DNA of 64,000 bases from DASSJF01 sp035934535 (GTDB taxonomy: Bacteria; Sysuimicrobiota; Sysuimicrobiia; Sysuimicrobiales; Segetimicrobiaceae). The stretch covers positions 1-64,000 of the forward strand of contig DASYXS010000005.1 in assembly GCA_035934535.1 (NCBI GenBank), written 5' to 3'. The notes beneath the pieces are model-generated. The model was not told where the DNA came from and ran no database searches. It saw nothing but the letters and a program-made list of their open reading frames with translations. Positions within the stretch are counted from its first letter, which is position 1; every line of letters begins with the position of its first letter. A program made the translations under genes and the position numbers. Of the stretch, positions 25,878-34,884 are shown piece after piece.

Positions 25878-27043
25878 CCGCGCCGCTGCGCGCGCTCCGC
25901 TCCGGCCGCCTGCGGGCGCTTGCGGGGAAGGAGTTCCGGCAGATCTTCCGGGACCGGCGCCTGGTGCTCTCGCTCACCGTTGCGCCCGTCGTGCAGCTCC
26001 TGCTGTTCGGATCGGTGCTGAACGCCAACGTGTCGAACGTGAGCCTGGGCGTCGTAGACGAGAGCCGGACGCCCGAAAGCCGGGAATTGGTAGCCGATCT
26101 GACCCAAAGCCAGGCCTTCCGCCTGGGCGGCTATTACGTCTCGGCCGGCCGCCTCGGAGACGCGCTCGGCCGGGGCGCGGTCGACGCCGGCGTCGTGATC
26201 CCGTACGACTTTGCCCGGGATCTTGTCCGGGGCCGCCCGGCGACGGTGCAATTTCTGTTGAACGCGACGAACGTGAACACCGCCCAGATCAGCCGAGCGT
26301 ACGCGCAGGGCGTGATCCAGGCCTACGATGCCGGGCTCGCCGCGCAAGGACTGCACGCGGCCTTCACGCAGATCGCCGCCACGCCGGTGAGCGGCCGGGG
26401 GACGATCCAACTGGATCCGGCCTTCCTGTTCAATCCCGCCCTCGAGAGTTCGTGGTTTGTCACGACCGGCATCTTCGGAATGCTGATGATCCTCAACGGC
26501 ACGATCATTTCATCCACCGTGATGCTGCGGGAGCGCGAGTTCGGCACGATCGAACAGCTCCTGATGTCGCCGGCGAGCACCGCCGAGATCATGCTCGCCA
26601 AGTTCGTGCCCGTGAGTCTCCTGCTGTCCGCGATGGCGCTCGGCGCGCTCGGGCTGATGCGCCTCGCGTTCGGCGTCCCCGTCCACGGAAGCCTCGTCGT
26701 GGTCCTCGGCGGCGCGGTGCTGTGCCTTCTGGCGGGCGTCGGCCTCGGGACCATGCTCGCGACGTTCACCCAGTCGGCCGCGCAGGCGTTCCTGATGGTG
26801 TTGTTCATCAATCCGCCGCTGGTGTCGCTGTCCGGGGCGCTCATGCCGGTGGAGGCGATGCCGAAATGGCTGCAGCCGCTGACCGTGCTGAACCCGATCT
26901 ATCACTTTGCCCGGATCGCCCGCGGAGCCCTGATCAAAGGCGCCGGCTTTGAGGCCCTCTGGCCCAACTTTCTCGCGTTGCTCGCCTTCACGACGGCGCT
27001 CGTCGCGCTGAGCGTCTGGCGATTCCGCCGCCAGTTGGGGTGA
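25874..27043 (+). CDS. ABC-2 type transporter permease (YbhR-like)
   Basis: A 389-residue permease paralogous to the preceding one. The N-terminal KEFRQIFRDRRLVLSL and the first helix are followed by an external domain and C-terminal helices with MLREREFGTIEQLLMSP, the conserved cytoplasmic loop of this family, and FINPPLVSLSGALMPVEAMP near the end. GTG 25874 overlaps the upstream stop. It completes the regulator-adaptor-ATPase-permease-permease cassette. The next gene is convergent nine bases downstream. Confidence 0.92.
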   Translation: MTAPLRALRSGRLRALAGKEFRQIFRDRRLVLSLTVAPVVQLLLFGSVLNANVSNVSLGVVDESRTPESRELVADLTQSQAFRLGGYYVSAGRLGDALGRGAVDAGVVIPYDFARDLVRGRPATVQFLLNATNVNTAQISRAYAQGVIQAYDAGLAAQGLHAAFTQIAATPVSGRGTIQLDPAFLFNPALESSWFVTTGIFGMLMILNGTIISSTVMLREREFGTIEQLLMSPASTAEIMLAKFVPVSLLLSAMALGALGLMRLAFGVPVHGSLVVVLGGAVLCLLAGVGLGTMLATFTQSAAQAFLMVLFINPPLVSLSGALMPVEAMPKWLQPLTVLNPIYHFARIARGALIKGAGFEALWPNFLALLAFTTALVALSVWRFRRQLG

Positions 27044-27052
27044 TCGTGACGT

Positions 27053-27325
27053 CTATTTGTAGAAGTACGGGTCGAGGACGCTGACCTGGGTGATGTGATC
27101 GACGGGGAGACCGTTCGCCTGCGCGGCGCGCCGGATGGCGTCCGGGTTCGGTCCATCGTAGATGCAGTACGTCTTGGTCTTGTCCGTGCTCACGTACGAG
27201 TGAACCCAGGTGACGCCTTCGACGCCGTTCTTGCCGACCACGTTCAAGCACGCCTGCGCGCCCTCATCCGTCATAGGGATCTGCAGGCCGCCGGGAAATG
27301 TCCGCTCCACCATGTACCGGGGCAT
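27053..27325 (-). CDS. DUF4242 small protein (nickel-binding-like ferredoxin fold)
   Basis: A 90-residue protein of the DUF4242/SCO4226 type, a small ferredoxin-like barrel reported to bind nickel in Streptomyces. Family features are the opening MPRYMVERTFPGGLQIP, WVHSYVSTDKTKTYCIYDGPN and DHITQVSVLDPYFY. A strong GGAGGTG sits eight bases before ATG 27325. It lies 78 bases downstream of CoA-transferase B on the same strand, probably the last gene of that operon. Its role is unknown. Confidence 0.85.
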   Translation of the reverse strand: MPRYMVERTFPGGLQIPMTDEGAQACLNVVGKNGVEGVTWVHSYVSTDKTKTYCIYDGPNPDAIRRAAQANGLPVDHITQVSVLDPYFYK

Positions 27326-27403
27326 TTCTCGTCACCTCCGTTGCCGAAGTACGCGCAGATTCTCGCTTGGATTCGTGCGGCCCTTCCGATCTTTTGAGAT
27401 CTC

Positions 27404-28168
27404 TTACAGGAAGATCCGGGCCGGATCGAGGCCGCGCAGCAGCGTCAGTTCGTGCTCGGTCGGGCCCTCGAGCCGCGGGACCTCCGCCGCCGTTTCCAAC
27501 TTGAAGCCCGTCTGCTCCTGCACCTGATCGCGCTCCACGCCGGGCTGCAGCGCGACGAGCCGCATCCGCCCGGACGCGGGGTCGAAGTCCATCAGCGCGA
27601 GGTCGGTCACGACCGCGGTCACGCGCCCGAACGGGAGGCCCGCCCCGCGCCGGCCGCCGTCGCCGTCGATCTGCCCCGGGCTGGTCACGAAATCCAGCCG
27701 TTCCACGAACCGCCGTCGTTCGTGCCGCGTGACGATCATGATCTCCCGGCACAGACACGCGATGTCGCAGGCGCCGCCGCTCCCGGGGAGGCGCACTTTC
27801 GGGCGCTCCACCGGTCCGATCACGCTCGTGTTGATGTTGCCGTAGGGGTCGATCTGCGCTCCGCCGAGGAAGCCGTAATCGAAGTACCCGCGCTGCGCGT
27901 AGAGGAAGATCTGCGTGATCGGCGGCAGCGCGACGGCCCGGCGCGCGCCGCGCATCTCATTCGTCGAGATCGGCAGGCGTCCGGGCTGCACCTCCAGGCC
28001 GATCGCGCCGCCTTCAACGACGATGGTCAGGCCGGGGGCGTGGGTCACGCGGGCGAGCGCGGACGCGAGCAGGGGGGTGCCCACTCCGGCAAACACCACT
28101 TTCCCGTCGGCCAGCAGCCGGCTTGCCGAGACCGCCAGCAGCTCGGACGGGGTGTAGCTCACGTTCAT
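27404..28168 (-). CDS. CoA-transferase subunit B (glutaconate CoA-transferase family)
   Basis: A 254-residue beta subunit. The region VVEGGAIG (Glu52) aligns with the YESGAIG active-site glutamate segment of glutaconate CoA-transferase B, so the catalytic Glu may be retained, unlike in the IpdB-type hydrolases. SVIGPVERPKVRLPGSGGA and REIMIVTRHERRRFVERLDFVTSPG are typical of the subunit. The start at 28168 overlaps the A subunit stop (ATGA). Together the two subunits would activate a carboxylic acid as its CoA thioester, or hydrolyse a cyclic CoA intermediate. Confidence 0.87.
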   Translation of the reverse strand: MNVSYTPSELLAVSASRLLADGKVVFAGVGTPLLASALARVTHAPGLTIVVEGGAIGLEVQPGRLPISTNEMRGARRAVALPPITQIFLYAQRGYFDYGFLGGAQIDPYGNINTSVIGPVERPKVRLPGSGGACDIACLCREIMIVTRHERRRFVERLDFVTSPGQIDGDGGRRGAGLPFGRVTAVVTDLALMDFDPASGRMRLVALQPGVERDQVQEQTGFKLETAAEVPRLEGPTEHELTLLRGLDPARIFL

Positions 28169-29148
28169 CCGCCGGTCAACTCCCGCGCTACCCGGCGCCG
28201 TTCGAGCATCCGCGCCACGCCGAACTTGTCGAAGTACGCCTCGGCCGTCTCGGGGCCGTACACGTACTCATCGAGATAGGCCCGGGCGCCGGCGACGCCG
28301 TCCGTCGCGACGCGCTTGGCGTAGGCGTCGATGTGCTCGAGATCCACGTCGTACACGCCGTACACCTCGTGCGGATACGCGCCGTAGGGGGCTTCCACGA
28401 CGGCGTCCACGGCGAAGAACGGGATGACCGTCCGGTCCGCGGTGCGCCGGATCTGGTCCGGCTCGACGATCTCCTCGGCGCTGAGCACGACGGTCTGCGC
28501 GGCCGCCGCGATGTCCGCGTCCATGTGCGGGTAGCCGTCGATCTGCGCGTTGCCGAAGGGATCGGCACGGTGGACGTGGATCAGCGCGACGTCCGGAAAG
28601 AGCGCCGGCACGAGGCACACCTGCTCGCCCGTGAACGGGCACGCCATCGTCCTGGCGCCGGTGGTGCGCAGGAGGTCGGAGCCGAGCATCGAGAGGGTGG
28701 GGAGGAAGGGCACCCCCATCGCGCCGGCGTGGTAGCGCAGGCCGATCGCAAGGTGGCTCCATTCGTCGAAGCGGGCCTGCCCGCCTTCGACGAACTCGCG
28801 GACGATGCGGGACAGTCCCCACGGCAGCCCGATCCCGACCCAGCTCGTGACGATTTCGCGGCTGGCGCCCGCGGCCAGGAACAGCTCCGCCTCGTAGCAC
28901 ATCAGGCTGCGGGACAGCACGACGTCGCGCCGGCGCTGCCGCAGCACCTCGCGCAGCAAGAGCGTCGGGGTCCGCGAGTAGAGGCAGCCGCCGATCGCGA
29001 TGTGGTCGCCGTCGCGGACGAGCGCGGCCGCCTCCGCGAGAGACGTCCGCTTGTCGCGCGGCGCCCGTGACTTCGCTTCGAGCCGGCGGCGGGCGTCCAC
29101 GAACGTCGCGGGAGGCCGGCCGCCCGCCGGGGTGTCCGGGTTAGGCAC
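28165..29148 (-). CDS. CoA-transferase subunit A (glutaconate CoA-transferase family)
   Basis: A 327-residue alpha subunit. The N-terminal DKRTSLAEAAALVRDGDHIAIGGCLYSRTP is the family opening. VSWVGIGLPWGL-like and FPDVALIHVHRADPFGNAQIDG motifs follow, then the C-terminal YGAYPHEVYGVYDVD. GTG 29148 is eight bases inside the end of the upstream LLM gene. It pairs with the B subunit. Placement after a molybdenum hydroxylase and a luciferase-like enzyme suggests CoA activation of a ring-cleavage product (inference). Confidence 0.87.
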   Translation of the reverse strand: MPNPDTPAGGRPPATFVDARRRLEAKSRAPRDKRTSLAEAAALVRDGDHIAIGGCLYSRTPTLLLREVLRQRRRDVVLSRSLMCYEAELFLAAGASREIVTSWVGIGLPWGLSRIVREFVEGGQARFDEWSHLAIGLRYHAGAMGVPFLPTLSMLGSDLLRTTGARTMACPFTGEQVCLVPALFPDVALIHVHRADPFGNAQIDGYPHMDADIAAAAQTVVLSAEEIVEPDQIRRTADRTVIPFFAVDAVVEAPYGAYPHEVYGVYDVDLEHIDAYAKRVATDGVAGARAYLDEYVYGPETAEAYFDKFGVARMLERRRVARELTGG

Positions 29149-30109
29149 GCACCCGCCTCGCGCCGGGGCGCAGCCGGGGCAGGACGTCGTGCGCGATCGC
29201 CTCGAGCTGCTCCGGGCGGTACTCGTGCGGAATGAGGACGATGTGCTCCTCCCCTGCCGCGAGATGCGCCGCGAGCTGCTCCGCGCACTGCTCGGGCGTC
29301 CCCCGGATCGAGCTCTCCGGCGTCGACTCGCTCCACGGCGCGACGTCGAAGTACCGGCCGACGAAGTCCTTGATGCCGCGGTCCGCCTCTTCGTACGAGG
29401 CCGCGACGCAGATCGGCAGCTGGCTCACGTTGCGCAGCTCCGCGGGGTTGCGTCCCTGTTCCTCGGCGAAGCCGCGGATCTTCGCCCACGTGGCGCGAAA
29501 CGTCTCGGCCGTGTAGAAGTAGGTCAGCCAGCCGTCGCCGTACCGCGCAACGCGCCGGAGCACCCGGTCGACGTAGCCGCCGATGAACAGCGGCGGGTAC
29601 GGCCGCTGGACGGGCTTGGGCAGCATCACCGCCTGGTTAAAGACGTAGTTGTCGACCGAACCATTGACGCCGTCCTCTGTCCACAGCCGCCGCAAGATCT
29701 CGAGGTTCTTGACGAAGATCCGCCCCCGCTCCGCGAACGGGATGCCGCAGGCCTGAAACTCACGCTCGTACCAGCCCGCGGCGAGGCCCAGCGTCAGACG
29801 TCCTTTCGAGATCTGATCCAGGCTCGCCAGCTCCTTCGCCAGGATGACGGGGTTTCGCAGCGGCAGCACGAGGACCCCGATGCCGAGCCGCAGCCGCTGG
29901 GTTCTTGCCGCGATCGCGGTGAGGGTCGCGAGCGACTCGAGAAACGGGAACGCCCGCCGGGTGCCGAGCAGAATGTGGTCCCACGCCCACGCGGAGGCGA
30001 AGCCGAGCGATTCCGCCGTCGCCGCGTAGGCGAGGATCTTGTCGATGCTCGGCTCCGCGGTCGCGGGCGTGAAGTTCTCCAGCGCGACCCCGAATAGCGG
30101 TTCCCGCAT
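29141..30109 (-). CDS. LLM class flavin- or F420-dependent oxidoreductase
   Basis: A 322-residue luciferase-like protein. Visible hallmarks are ATAESLGFASAWAWDHILLG, TQRLRLGIGVLVLPLRNP, ELASLDQISKGRLTLGLAAGW, the substrate/cofactor loop KPVQRPYPPLFIGG, and GTPEQCAEQLAAHLAAGEEHIVL at the C terminus. ATG 30109 overlaps the stop of the molybdenum hydroxylase gene (ATGA), so the two are co-translated. Probably a monooxygenase acting on the hydroxylated product; the substrate is unknown. Confidence 0.9.
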   Translation of the reverse strand: MREPLFGVALENFTPATAEPSIDKILAYAATAESLGFASAWAWDHILLGTRRAFPFLESLATLTAIAARTQRLRLGIGVLVLPLRNPVILAKELASLDQISKGRLTLGLAAGWYEREFQACGIPFAERGRIFVKNLEILRRLWTEDGVNGSVDNYVFNQAVMLPKPVQRPYPPLFIGGYVDRVLRRVARYGDGWLTYFYTAETFRATWAKIRGFAEEQGRNPAELRNVSQLPICVAASYEEADRGIKDFVGRYFDVAPWSESTPESSIRGTPEQCAEQLAAHLAAGEEHIVLIPHEYRPEQLEAIAHDVLPRLRPGARRVRA

Positions 30110-32442
30110 CAGCGTCTCCCTTCGGCCTTCCCGTCCGGGCGGCGGTCCGCCGCAGGTCGGCGGGCATCGAGCGCGCGGACGACCCGCTCCGGCGTCATCG
30201 GCAGCTCCGTCAGGCGCACGCCCACGGCGTTGTGGATCGCGCTCGCGATCGCGGCCGGCGGCGGGCCGGTGGGCGGTTCGCCGATCCCGCGCGCCTGAAA
30301 CGGGCCTTTGCCTTCGCCGGACTGGACGATCACGGCCTGCACGTCCGGCAGATCGAGCGATGTCGGGATCAGGTACCCGGCAAACAACGTGCTGAGGTTG
30401 TTGCCGTTCTCGACCACGACCTCCTCCGTGAGTGCCTGGCCGATTCCCATGACGGTGCCGCCCTGGATCTGGCCCTCGACGCTCTGGGGATTGATCGCCT
30501 GGCCGACATCGTGGCACGCCGCGTACTGGAGCAGGCGGACCGCGCCGGTGTCCGTGTCCACTTCGACCTCCGCGGCGTGGCAGCCGTACGTGAAGTCCGG
30601 GAAGGTGCGTCCCTGGCCGGTCGCCAGGTCCACCGGCGGCGCCTGTTCCGCGTGAAAGGTGGCGAGGAGCGCGGCGAGGACGCCCCGGCGGCCGCACTCG
30701 GCGACCATCCGGGCGAGGGAAATGCGCCGTTCCGGGCTGCCGGCGATCCCGACGTGATCGGCGGCAAACTCCAAGTCGCCTTCCGCGGCTTCGAGCAGTG
30801 AGGCGGCGACGGGGGCCACCTGCTCGCGCAGTTCGCGCGCGCCGCGGAGGACCGCGTTGCCGGACATGTACAATTGGCGCGTCGCGAACGTGCCGCCTGA
30901 GAGCGGCGTGAGGGCGCTGTCGCCGACATGCACGGTGATCCGATCGAGCGATACGCCGAGCACCTCCGACGCGATTTGGGCCAGCGAGGCCGCCTGGCCG
31001 CCGCCGAGGTCGGGCACGCCGGAGCGGATCACGAGCGAGCCGTCGGATTCGAAGCCGAGCCACGCGCCGGCGCGGTCTCTAAACCAGACCGTCCGGCCGT
31101 AGGGCTGGATGTTGCAGGCAAACCCGCGGCCGACCCTGGCCGACGGGCCCGACGGCCGGCTGCGCTCGCCGAGCGCGGTGGTGGCGCGCCGCACGAGTTC
31201 GGGCAGCGCGACATGGGTCTCGACGGACTCGCCGGTCGGGAGGCGGTCGCCCTTCGCGAGGAAGTTGCGCGCCCGGATCTCCTCCGGGGCGAGGCCCAGC
31301 CGCTCGGCGAGAGCGTCCATCTGCGACTCGTAGGCGAACGTGACCTGCATCGCGCCGAACCCGCGCATCGCGCTCGACGGGACGTTGTTGGTGAAGACCG
31401 CCCGGGCGTCGATGGCGACGTTCGGAATCTTGTACGGGCCGGCGCCGGTGACAAGCGCCGCGAACAGCACCCGCGGGCTGAGCAGCGGGTAGGGGCCGGC
31501 GTCGGCGACGAGCGAGATTTCCTGCGCGACGAGGCGGCCGTCGCGGGTGGCCCCCGTTTTGTACCGCATCGTGAACGGATGCCGCTTTGGGCGGGCCAAC
31601 AGCGAGTCGTAGCGGCTCCACACCATGCGCACCGGCCGTCCCGTCTTCCACGCCAGCAGCGCGAGGTACGGCTCGACGGTCATGTCCTCTTTGCCGCCGA
31701 ACCCGCCGCCGAGAAACGGCGTGACGACGCGGACGCGATTGTGCGGCACGCCGAGCATCTCCGCGATCTCCCGGAAGTGTTCGATGACCTGCGACGACGC
31801 CCGGACGTTGACCACGTCTTGCGCGTCGATCCAGGCGACGCCGGCCTCCGGTTCGAGGTAGGCATGGTCCACGCGCTGGGTGCGGTACGTCTCGTCGACC
31901 ACGGCGTCCGCGCGCCGGAACCCCTCGGCGACGTCGCCGCGCCGCAGCGTCCAGTGGACGAGCACGTTGTCCCGGCCGTCGTGAACGCGCGGCGCATCGG
32001 GAGCCAGGGCGCGCTCGGCGTCGAACAACCCCGGCAGCGGCTCGTACTCGATCTCGATCGCTTCGAGCGCTGCCTGCGCCCGCTCCGCGGAATCCGCCGC
32101 CACGAGCGCCATCGGTTCGCCCTGATAGCACACCCGCCCGGCGGCGAGGACCGGCGTGGCGAACCGGATCAGGCCGATGCCGGTCGGGTCTTCCTCGACG
32201 GCGTTGTGGGGCACATCGGCGGCGGTCAGCACCGCCGCGACGCCCGGGATCGCCCGGGCCCGGGCGACGTCGAGCCGGCGAATCCGCGCCGACGCGTGGA
32301 GGGAGCGAAGGACCGCCCCGGCGAGCATGCCCGGCAGCGCCCAGTCCGCCGCGTAGCGGGTGGTTCCGCGGATCTTATCGACCGCGTCGAAGCGGGGCTG
32401 CGGTCTGCCGACGACCCGGTACTCTACGCGCCGGCTATCCAC
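30109..32442 (-). CDS. molybdenum hydroxylase large subunit, orphan (no FAD/FeS genes adjacent)
   Basis: A 777-residue molybdopterin subunit of the xanthine dehydrogenase family. GTG 32442 begins 19 bases inside the end of the LamB/YcsF gene. Motifs: GGGFGGKED, AMRGFG and the catalytic Glu in QARGIGEPPTGPP. It closely parallels the large subunit at 9037-11388 over the whole length, including CNIQPYGRTVWFRDRAGAWLGFE. Unlike that one it has no adjacent FAD or [2Fe-2S] subunit, so it may borrow the small subunits encoded at 7614-9031 (inference). Confidence 0.92.
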   Translation of the reverse strand: MDSRRVEYRVVGRPQPRFDAVDKIRGTTRYAADWALPGMLAGAVLRSLHASARIRRLDVARARAIPGVAAVLTAADVPHNAVEEDPTGIGLIRFATPVLAAGRVCYQGEPMALVAADSAERAQAALEAIEIEYEPLPGLFDAERALAPDAPRVHDGRDNVLVHWTLRRGDVAEGFRRADAVVDETYRTQRVDHAYLEPEAGVAWIDAQDVVNVRASSQVIEHFREIAEMLGVPHNRVRVVTPFLGGGFGGKEDMTVEPYLALLAWKTGRPVRMVWSRYDSLLARPKRHPFTMRYKTGATRDGRLVAQEISLVADAGPYPLLSPRVLFAALVTGAGPYKIPNVAIDARAVFTNNVPSSAMRGFGAMQVTFAYESQMDALAERLGLAPEEIRARNFLAKGDRLPTGESVETHVALPELVRRATTALGERSRPSGPSARVGRGFACNIQPYGRTVWFRDRAGAWLGFESDGSLVIRSGVPDLGGGQAASLAQIASEVLGVSLDRITVHVGDSALTPLSGGTFATRQLYMSGNAVLRGARELREQVAPVAASLLEAAEGDLEFAADHVGIAGSPERRISLARMVAECGRRGVLAALLATFHAEQAPPVDLATGQGRTFPDFTYGCHAAEVEVDTDTGAVRLLQYAACHDVGQAINPQSVEGQIQGGTVMGIGQALTEEVVVENGNNLSTLFAGYLIPTSLDLPDVQAVIVQSGEGKGPFQARGIGEPPTGPPPAAIASAIHNAVGVRLTELPMTPERVVRALDARRPAADRRPDGKAEGRR

Positions 32443-33212
32443 GTCCCGAGCGCCGCGACCTCGACGCCCGCCCCCTCGAGCAAGCCACGGAGGCTCCGCA
32501 CCGCGGCGCGCGAGGGCGCGTGATCGCCGTGGAGGCAGATCGTGTCCACCTGGACCTCCACGGGCGTGCCGTCCACGGCGGGAATCCGTCCGTCCCGCAC
32601 CGCGCCGACGGCCCGGCGGCACATCTCGTCCGGATCCATCAGCATCGCGTCGGGCCGGCGCCGGCTGGCCAGCGTGCCGTCCGGCATATAGGCCCGGTCC
32701 AGGAAGAACTCCCGCGCCACCCGAAGGCCGGCGGCCCGGACCTGGGCGGCGAGCCGCGAATGCGGCGTCGCGACGACGGCGAGGTGCGGATCGATGCGTT
32801 TGACCGCGGCGGCGATTGCGCCCGCGGTCCCCTCGTCCACCTCGGCCACGTTGTAGAGGGCGCCGTGCGGCTTCACGTGCTGGAGCCGCCCCCCGAGGGC
32901 TTCGACCATGCCGCGCACCGCCGCCACCTGGTAGAGCACGAGATCATCGACTTCCTGCGGCGCGAGATCCATCTTGTGCCGGCCGAACCCGATGAGGTCC
33001 TGATAGCCGGGATGCGCGCCGATCGCCACGTGGTGGCGCCGCAGCAGCTCGACCGTCTTGCGGATCGTCGCCGGATCGCTGGCGTGAAAGCCGCACGCGA
33101 TGTGCGCCGAGGTGAGGTACGGCGCGATCTCCTCGTCCTGCCCCATGGGCCACCGGCCCAGGGATTCCCCCATGTCCGCGGAGATGTCCACGCGCCGCGA
33201 CGCCGCTGCCAT
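32424..33212 (-). CDS. LamB/YcsF family protein (5-oxoprolinase subunit A, PxpA-like)
   Basis: A 262-residue protein with the family opening VDISADMGESLGRWPMGQDEEI, then SAHIACGFHASDP, AIGAHPGYQDLIGFGRHKMDL, VKPHGALYN and the C-terminal VDTICLHGDHAPS, all diagnostic. In the characterised PxpABC complex this subunit cooperates with the B and C subunits to open 5-oxoproline; neither B nor C is present here. It is first in a five- or six-gene operon with a molybdenum hydroxylase, which suggests a lactam or cyclic imide intermediate (inference). Start ATG 33212. Confidence 0.92.
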   Translation of the reverse strand: MAAASRRVDISADMGESLGRWPMGQDEEIAPYLTSAHIACGFHASDPATIRKTVELLRRHHVAIGAHPGYQDLIGFGRHKMDLAPQEVDDLVLYQVAAVRGMVEALGGRLQHVKPHGALYNVAEVDEGTAGAIAAAVKRIDPHLAVVATPHSRLAAQVRAAGLRVAREFFLDRAYMPDGTLASRRRPDAMLMDPDEMCRRAVGAVRDGRIPAVDGTPVEVQVDTICLHGDHAPSRAAVRSLRGLLEGAGVEVAALGTWIAGA

Positions 33213-33352
33213 CGACGGGCCTCCTTCTCCTGGCGAAGATCTGCCGATGTAGGACCAGAGCCGACGGGCCCACTAATTCGGTTCCGCGATCGATGAGCCC
33301 TCTCCGGGCGTCCCGGCAGGGCGCGTGCGCGCGCGGTCAGAACCCTAGGAGC
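33213..33352. promoter_or_regulatory. divergent intergenic region, LamB/YcsF operon versus cysteine-synthase-like gene
   Basis: A 140-base gap between divergent genes; promoters for both directions are expected. I can see GGAGG-type ribosome binding sites (facing left near 33222, and AGGAG before ATG 33353) but no consensus promoter hexamers. Confidence 0.3.
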
Positions 33353-34387
33353 ATGGATTGGGAACGGCGTCGGCGTCCGGTGGACAGCGTGCTCGATACC
33401 GCGGGGCTCACCCCGCTCGTCAGGCTGCAGCGGGTCACCGGCCCGGCGTCTGCGGCGGTGTTGGCCAAGCTGGAGTTTTTCGGGCCGAGCGGGAGCGTCA
33501 AGGATCGCATCCTCCCGTACCTCGTCGCGGAGGCGGAGCGGCGGGGTGAGCTGCGAGCGGGCATGATCGTGATCGAGGGGACGACCGGTAATACGGGGAT
33601 CGCCACCGCGATGGTCGGCGCGGCGAAGGGCTACCGGGTCATCATCGTGATGCCGGCGGGCATGAGCCGGGAGCGGCAGGACGTGATTCGCGCCTACGGC
33701 GCCGAGCTGGTACTGACACCCGGCGGGGAGAGCGACGTCGACCTCGTCCTCGACAAGGTCCGCGCGCTCAAGGCCGAGCACGGGGCGAACATCTGGGAGG
33801 TCGGACAGTTCACCAACGTCGACAACGTGCGCGCGCATATGCAGACGACGGGCCCGGAGATCTGGGAGCAGACGGAGGGACGGGTCGACGCCTTCGTCGC
33901 GGCGCAGGGGACCGGCGGCACGCTGACCGGCGTGAGCGCGTACCTCAAAGCCAAACGCCCCGATGTGCTGTGCTTTGCGGTCGAGCCGGCCGAATGCGCG
34001 ATCCTCGCGGGGCGCGGGTGGGGGCCGCATCGGATCGAGGGGATCGGGGACGGGTTCATCCCGGAGGTGCTCGACTTGAAGTGGGTGGACGGCGTCGTGA
34101 CCGTGTCCTCGGACGACGCGATCGCGATGGCCCGCCGGCTGGCGCGTGAGGAGGGCATCTTCTGCGGCATCTCCTCGGGATGCAACGTCGCGGCGTGCCT
34201 GAAGCTCAGCCGGCGCTACCCGCGCCTTGGGACGATTGTGACGATGATCAACGACAACGGGCTGCGCTACCTGACGACGGAACTGTGCGGCGCGGCGCCC
34301 GATCTCACGGTGCCGGACCGCGACCACGCGCCGCGGCCGGACGACGCGCGCCGGCTCGCCGGCAAGCCGCTCACGGTCGTCGAATAG
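33353..34387 (+). CDS. PLP-dependent cysteine synthase family enzyme (CysM/CysK-like)
   Basis: A 344-residue fold-type II PLP enzyme. The PLP lysine is Lys50 in SGSVKDR, the substrate loop is EGTTGNTGI, and the phosphate-binding glycine loop is GTGGTLTGV. IWEVGQFTNVDN and GIFCGISSGCNVA complete the family pattern. It normally makes cysteine from O-acetylserine or O-phosphoserine with sulfide or thiosulfate; cystathionine beta-synthase-like activity is possible. An AGGAG before ATG 33353 sets the start; an upstream in-frame ATG at 33293 is less likely. Isolated gene, opposite strand to both neighbours. Confidence 0.92.
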   Translation: MDWERRRRPVDSVLDTAGLTPLVRLQRVTGPASAAVLAKLEFFGPSGSVKDRILPYLVAEAERRGELRAGMIVIEGTTGNTGIATAMVGAAKGYRVIIVMPAGMSRERQDVIRAYGAELVLTPGGESDVDLVLDKVRALKAEHGANIWEVGQFTNVDNVRAHMQTTGPEIWEQTEGRVDAFVAAQGTGGTLTGVSAYLKAKRPDVLCFAVEPAECAILAGRGWGPHRIEGIGDGFIPEVLDLKWVDGVVTVSSDDAIAMARRLAREEGIFCGISSGCNVAACLKLSRRYPRLGTIVTMINDNGLRYLTTELCGAAPDLTVPDRDHAPRPDDARRLAGKPLTVVE

Positions 34388-34422
34388 CCGTCGGGCGCGG
34401 CGGATGCAGGCGGAGGCGGGCG

Positions 34423-34827
34423 CTACCGGTTCCGCTCGGCTTCGCGCACGGTGTTGAGCGCCGCCTGCGCTTCCCCCTCGACGATCGCCCAGTCACCGGC
34501 CGAGGCGATATCGTGGTTCGCGTGCTGCGTCACCTCGTAGATTCGCGCAAGCGCGGACTTGACGCGTTCGACTTCCTCCGCCGCCAGCCGCAGCGCCGAG
34601 GCGCCGCCGTCCTCGGACCGGATCGCGCTGAGCGCCCGGAGGGCGTCCCGATAGGCGCGTCGCGCCGCGAGCTCGGCGCCGGCTGCGGGTCGGCTCCGCC
34701 GTCGCGTCCCGCGCCGTGGCTTCGCCACCGCCTTTTTCCGCGCGGCCGCAATTCGCGCGCTGGATCGATCGATCCGCTTCTGGAGATAGAGCCGCACCGC
34801 GTCCACCCCGCCGGGTATCCTCTTCAT
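34423..34827 (-). CDS. hypothetical basic helical protein
   Basis: A 134-residue protein with a very basic N-terminal part (RIAAARKKAVAKPRRGTRRRSR, about residues 24-45) followed by an Ala/Glu-rich region predicted to be helical, possibly coiled coil (ALRLAAEEVERVKSALARIY). ATG 34827 has a clear AGGAGGG upstream, which supports a real gene. I do not recognise the family. The basic tail would suit nucleic-acid binding, but no motif proves it. It lies 58 bases downstream of the dehalogenase gene on the same strand. Confidence 0.6.
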   Translation of the reverse strand: MKRIPGGVDAVRLYLQKRIDRSSARIAAARKKAVAKPRRGTRRRSRPAAGAELAARRAYRDALRALSAIRSEDGGASALRLAAEEVERVKSALARIYEVTQHANHDIASAGDWAIVEGEAQAALNTVREAERNR

Positions 34828-34884
34828 CGCACCCTCCTGTGATGTCGCGTTGATCCCGGCGCGGGACCGCGCCGCGGTTTCAGG

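Noticed and set aside
32424..33212. Maltoporin LamB
   Set aside because: The family name LamB/YcsF is historical. The sequence is a cytoplasmic PxpA-like protein with no signal or beta-barrel features.
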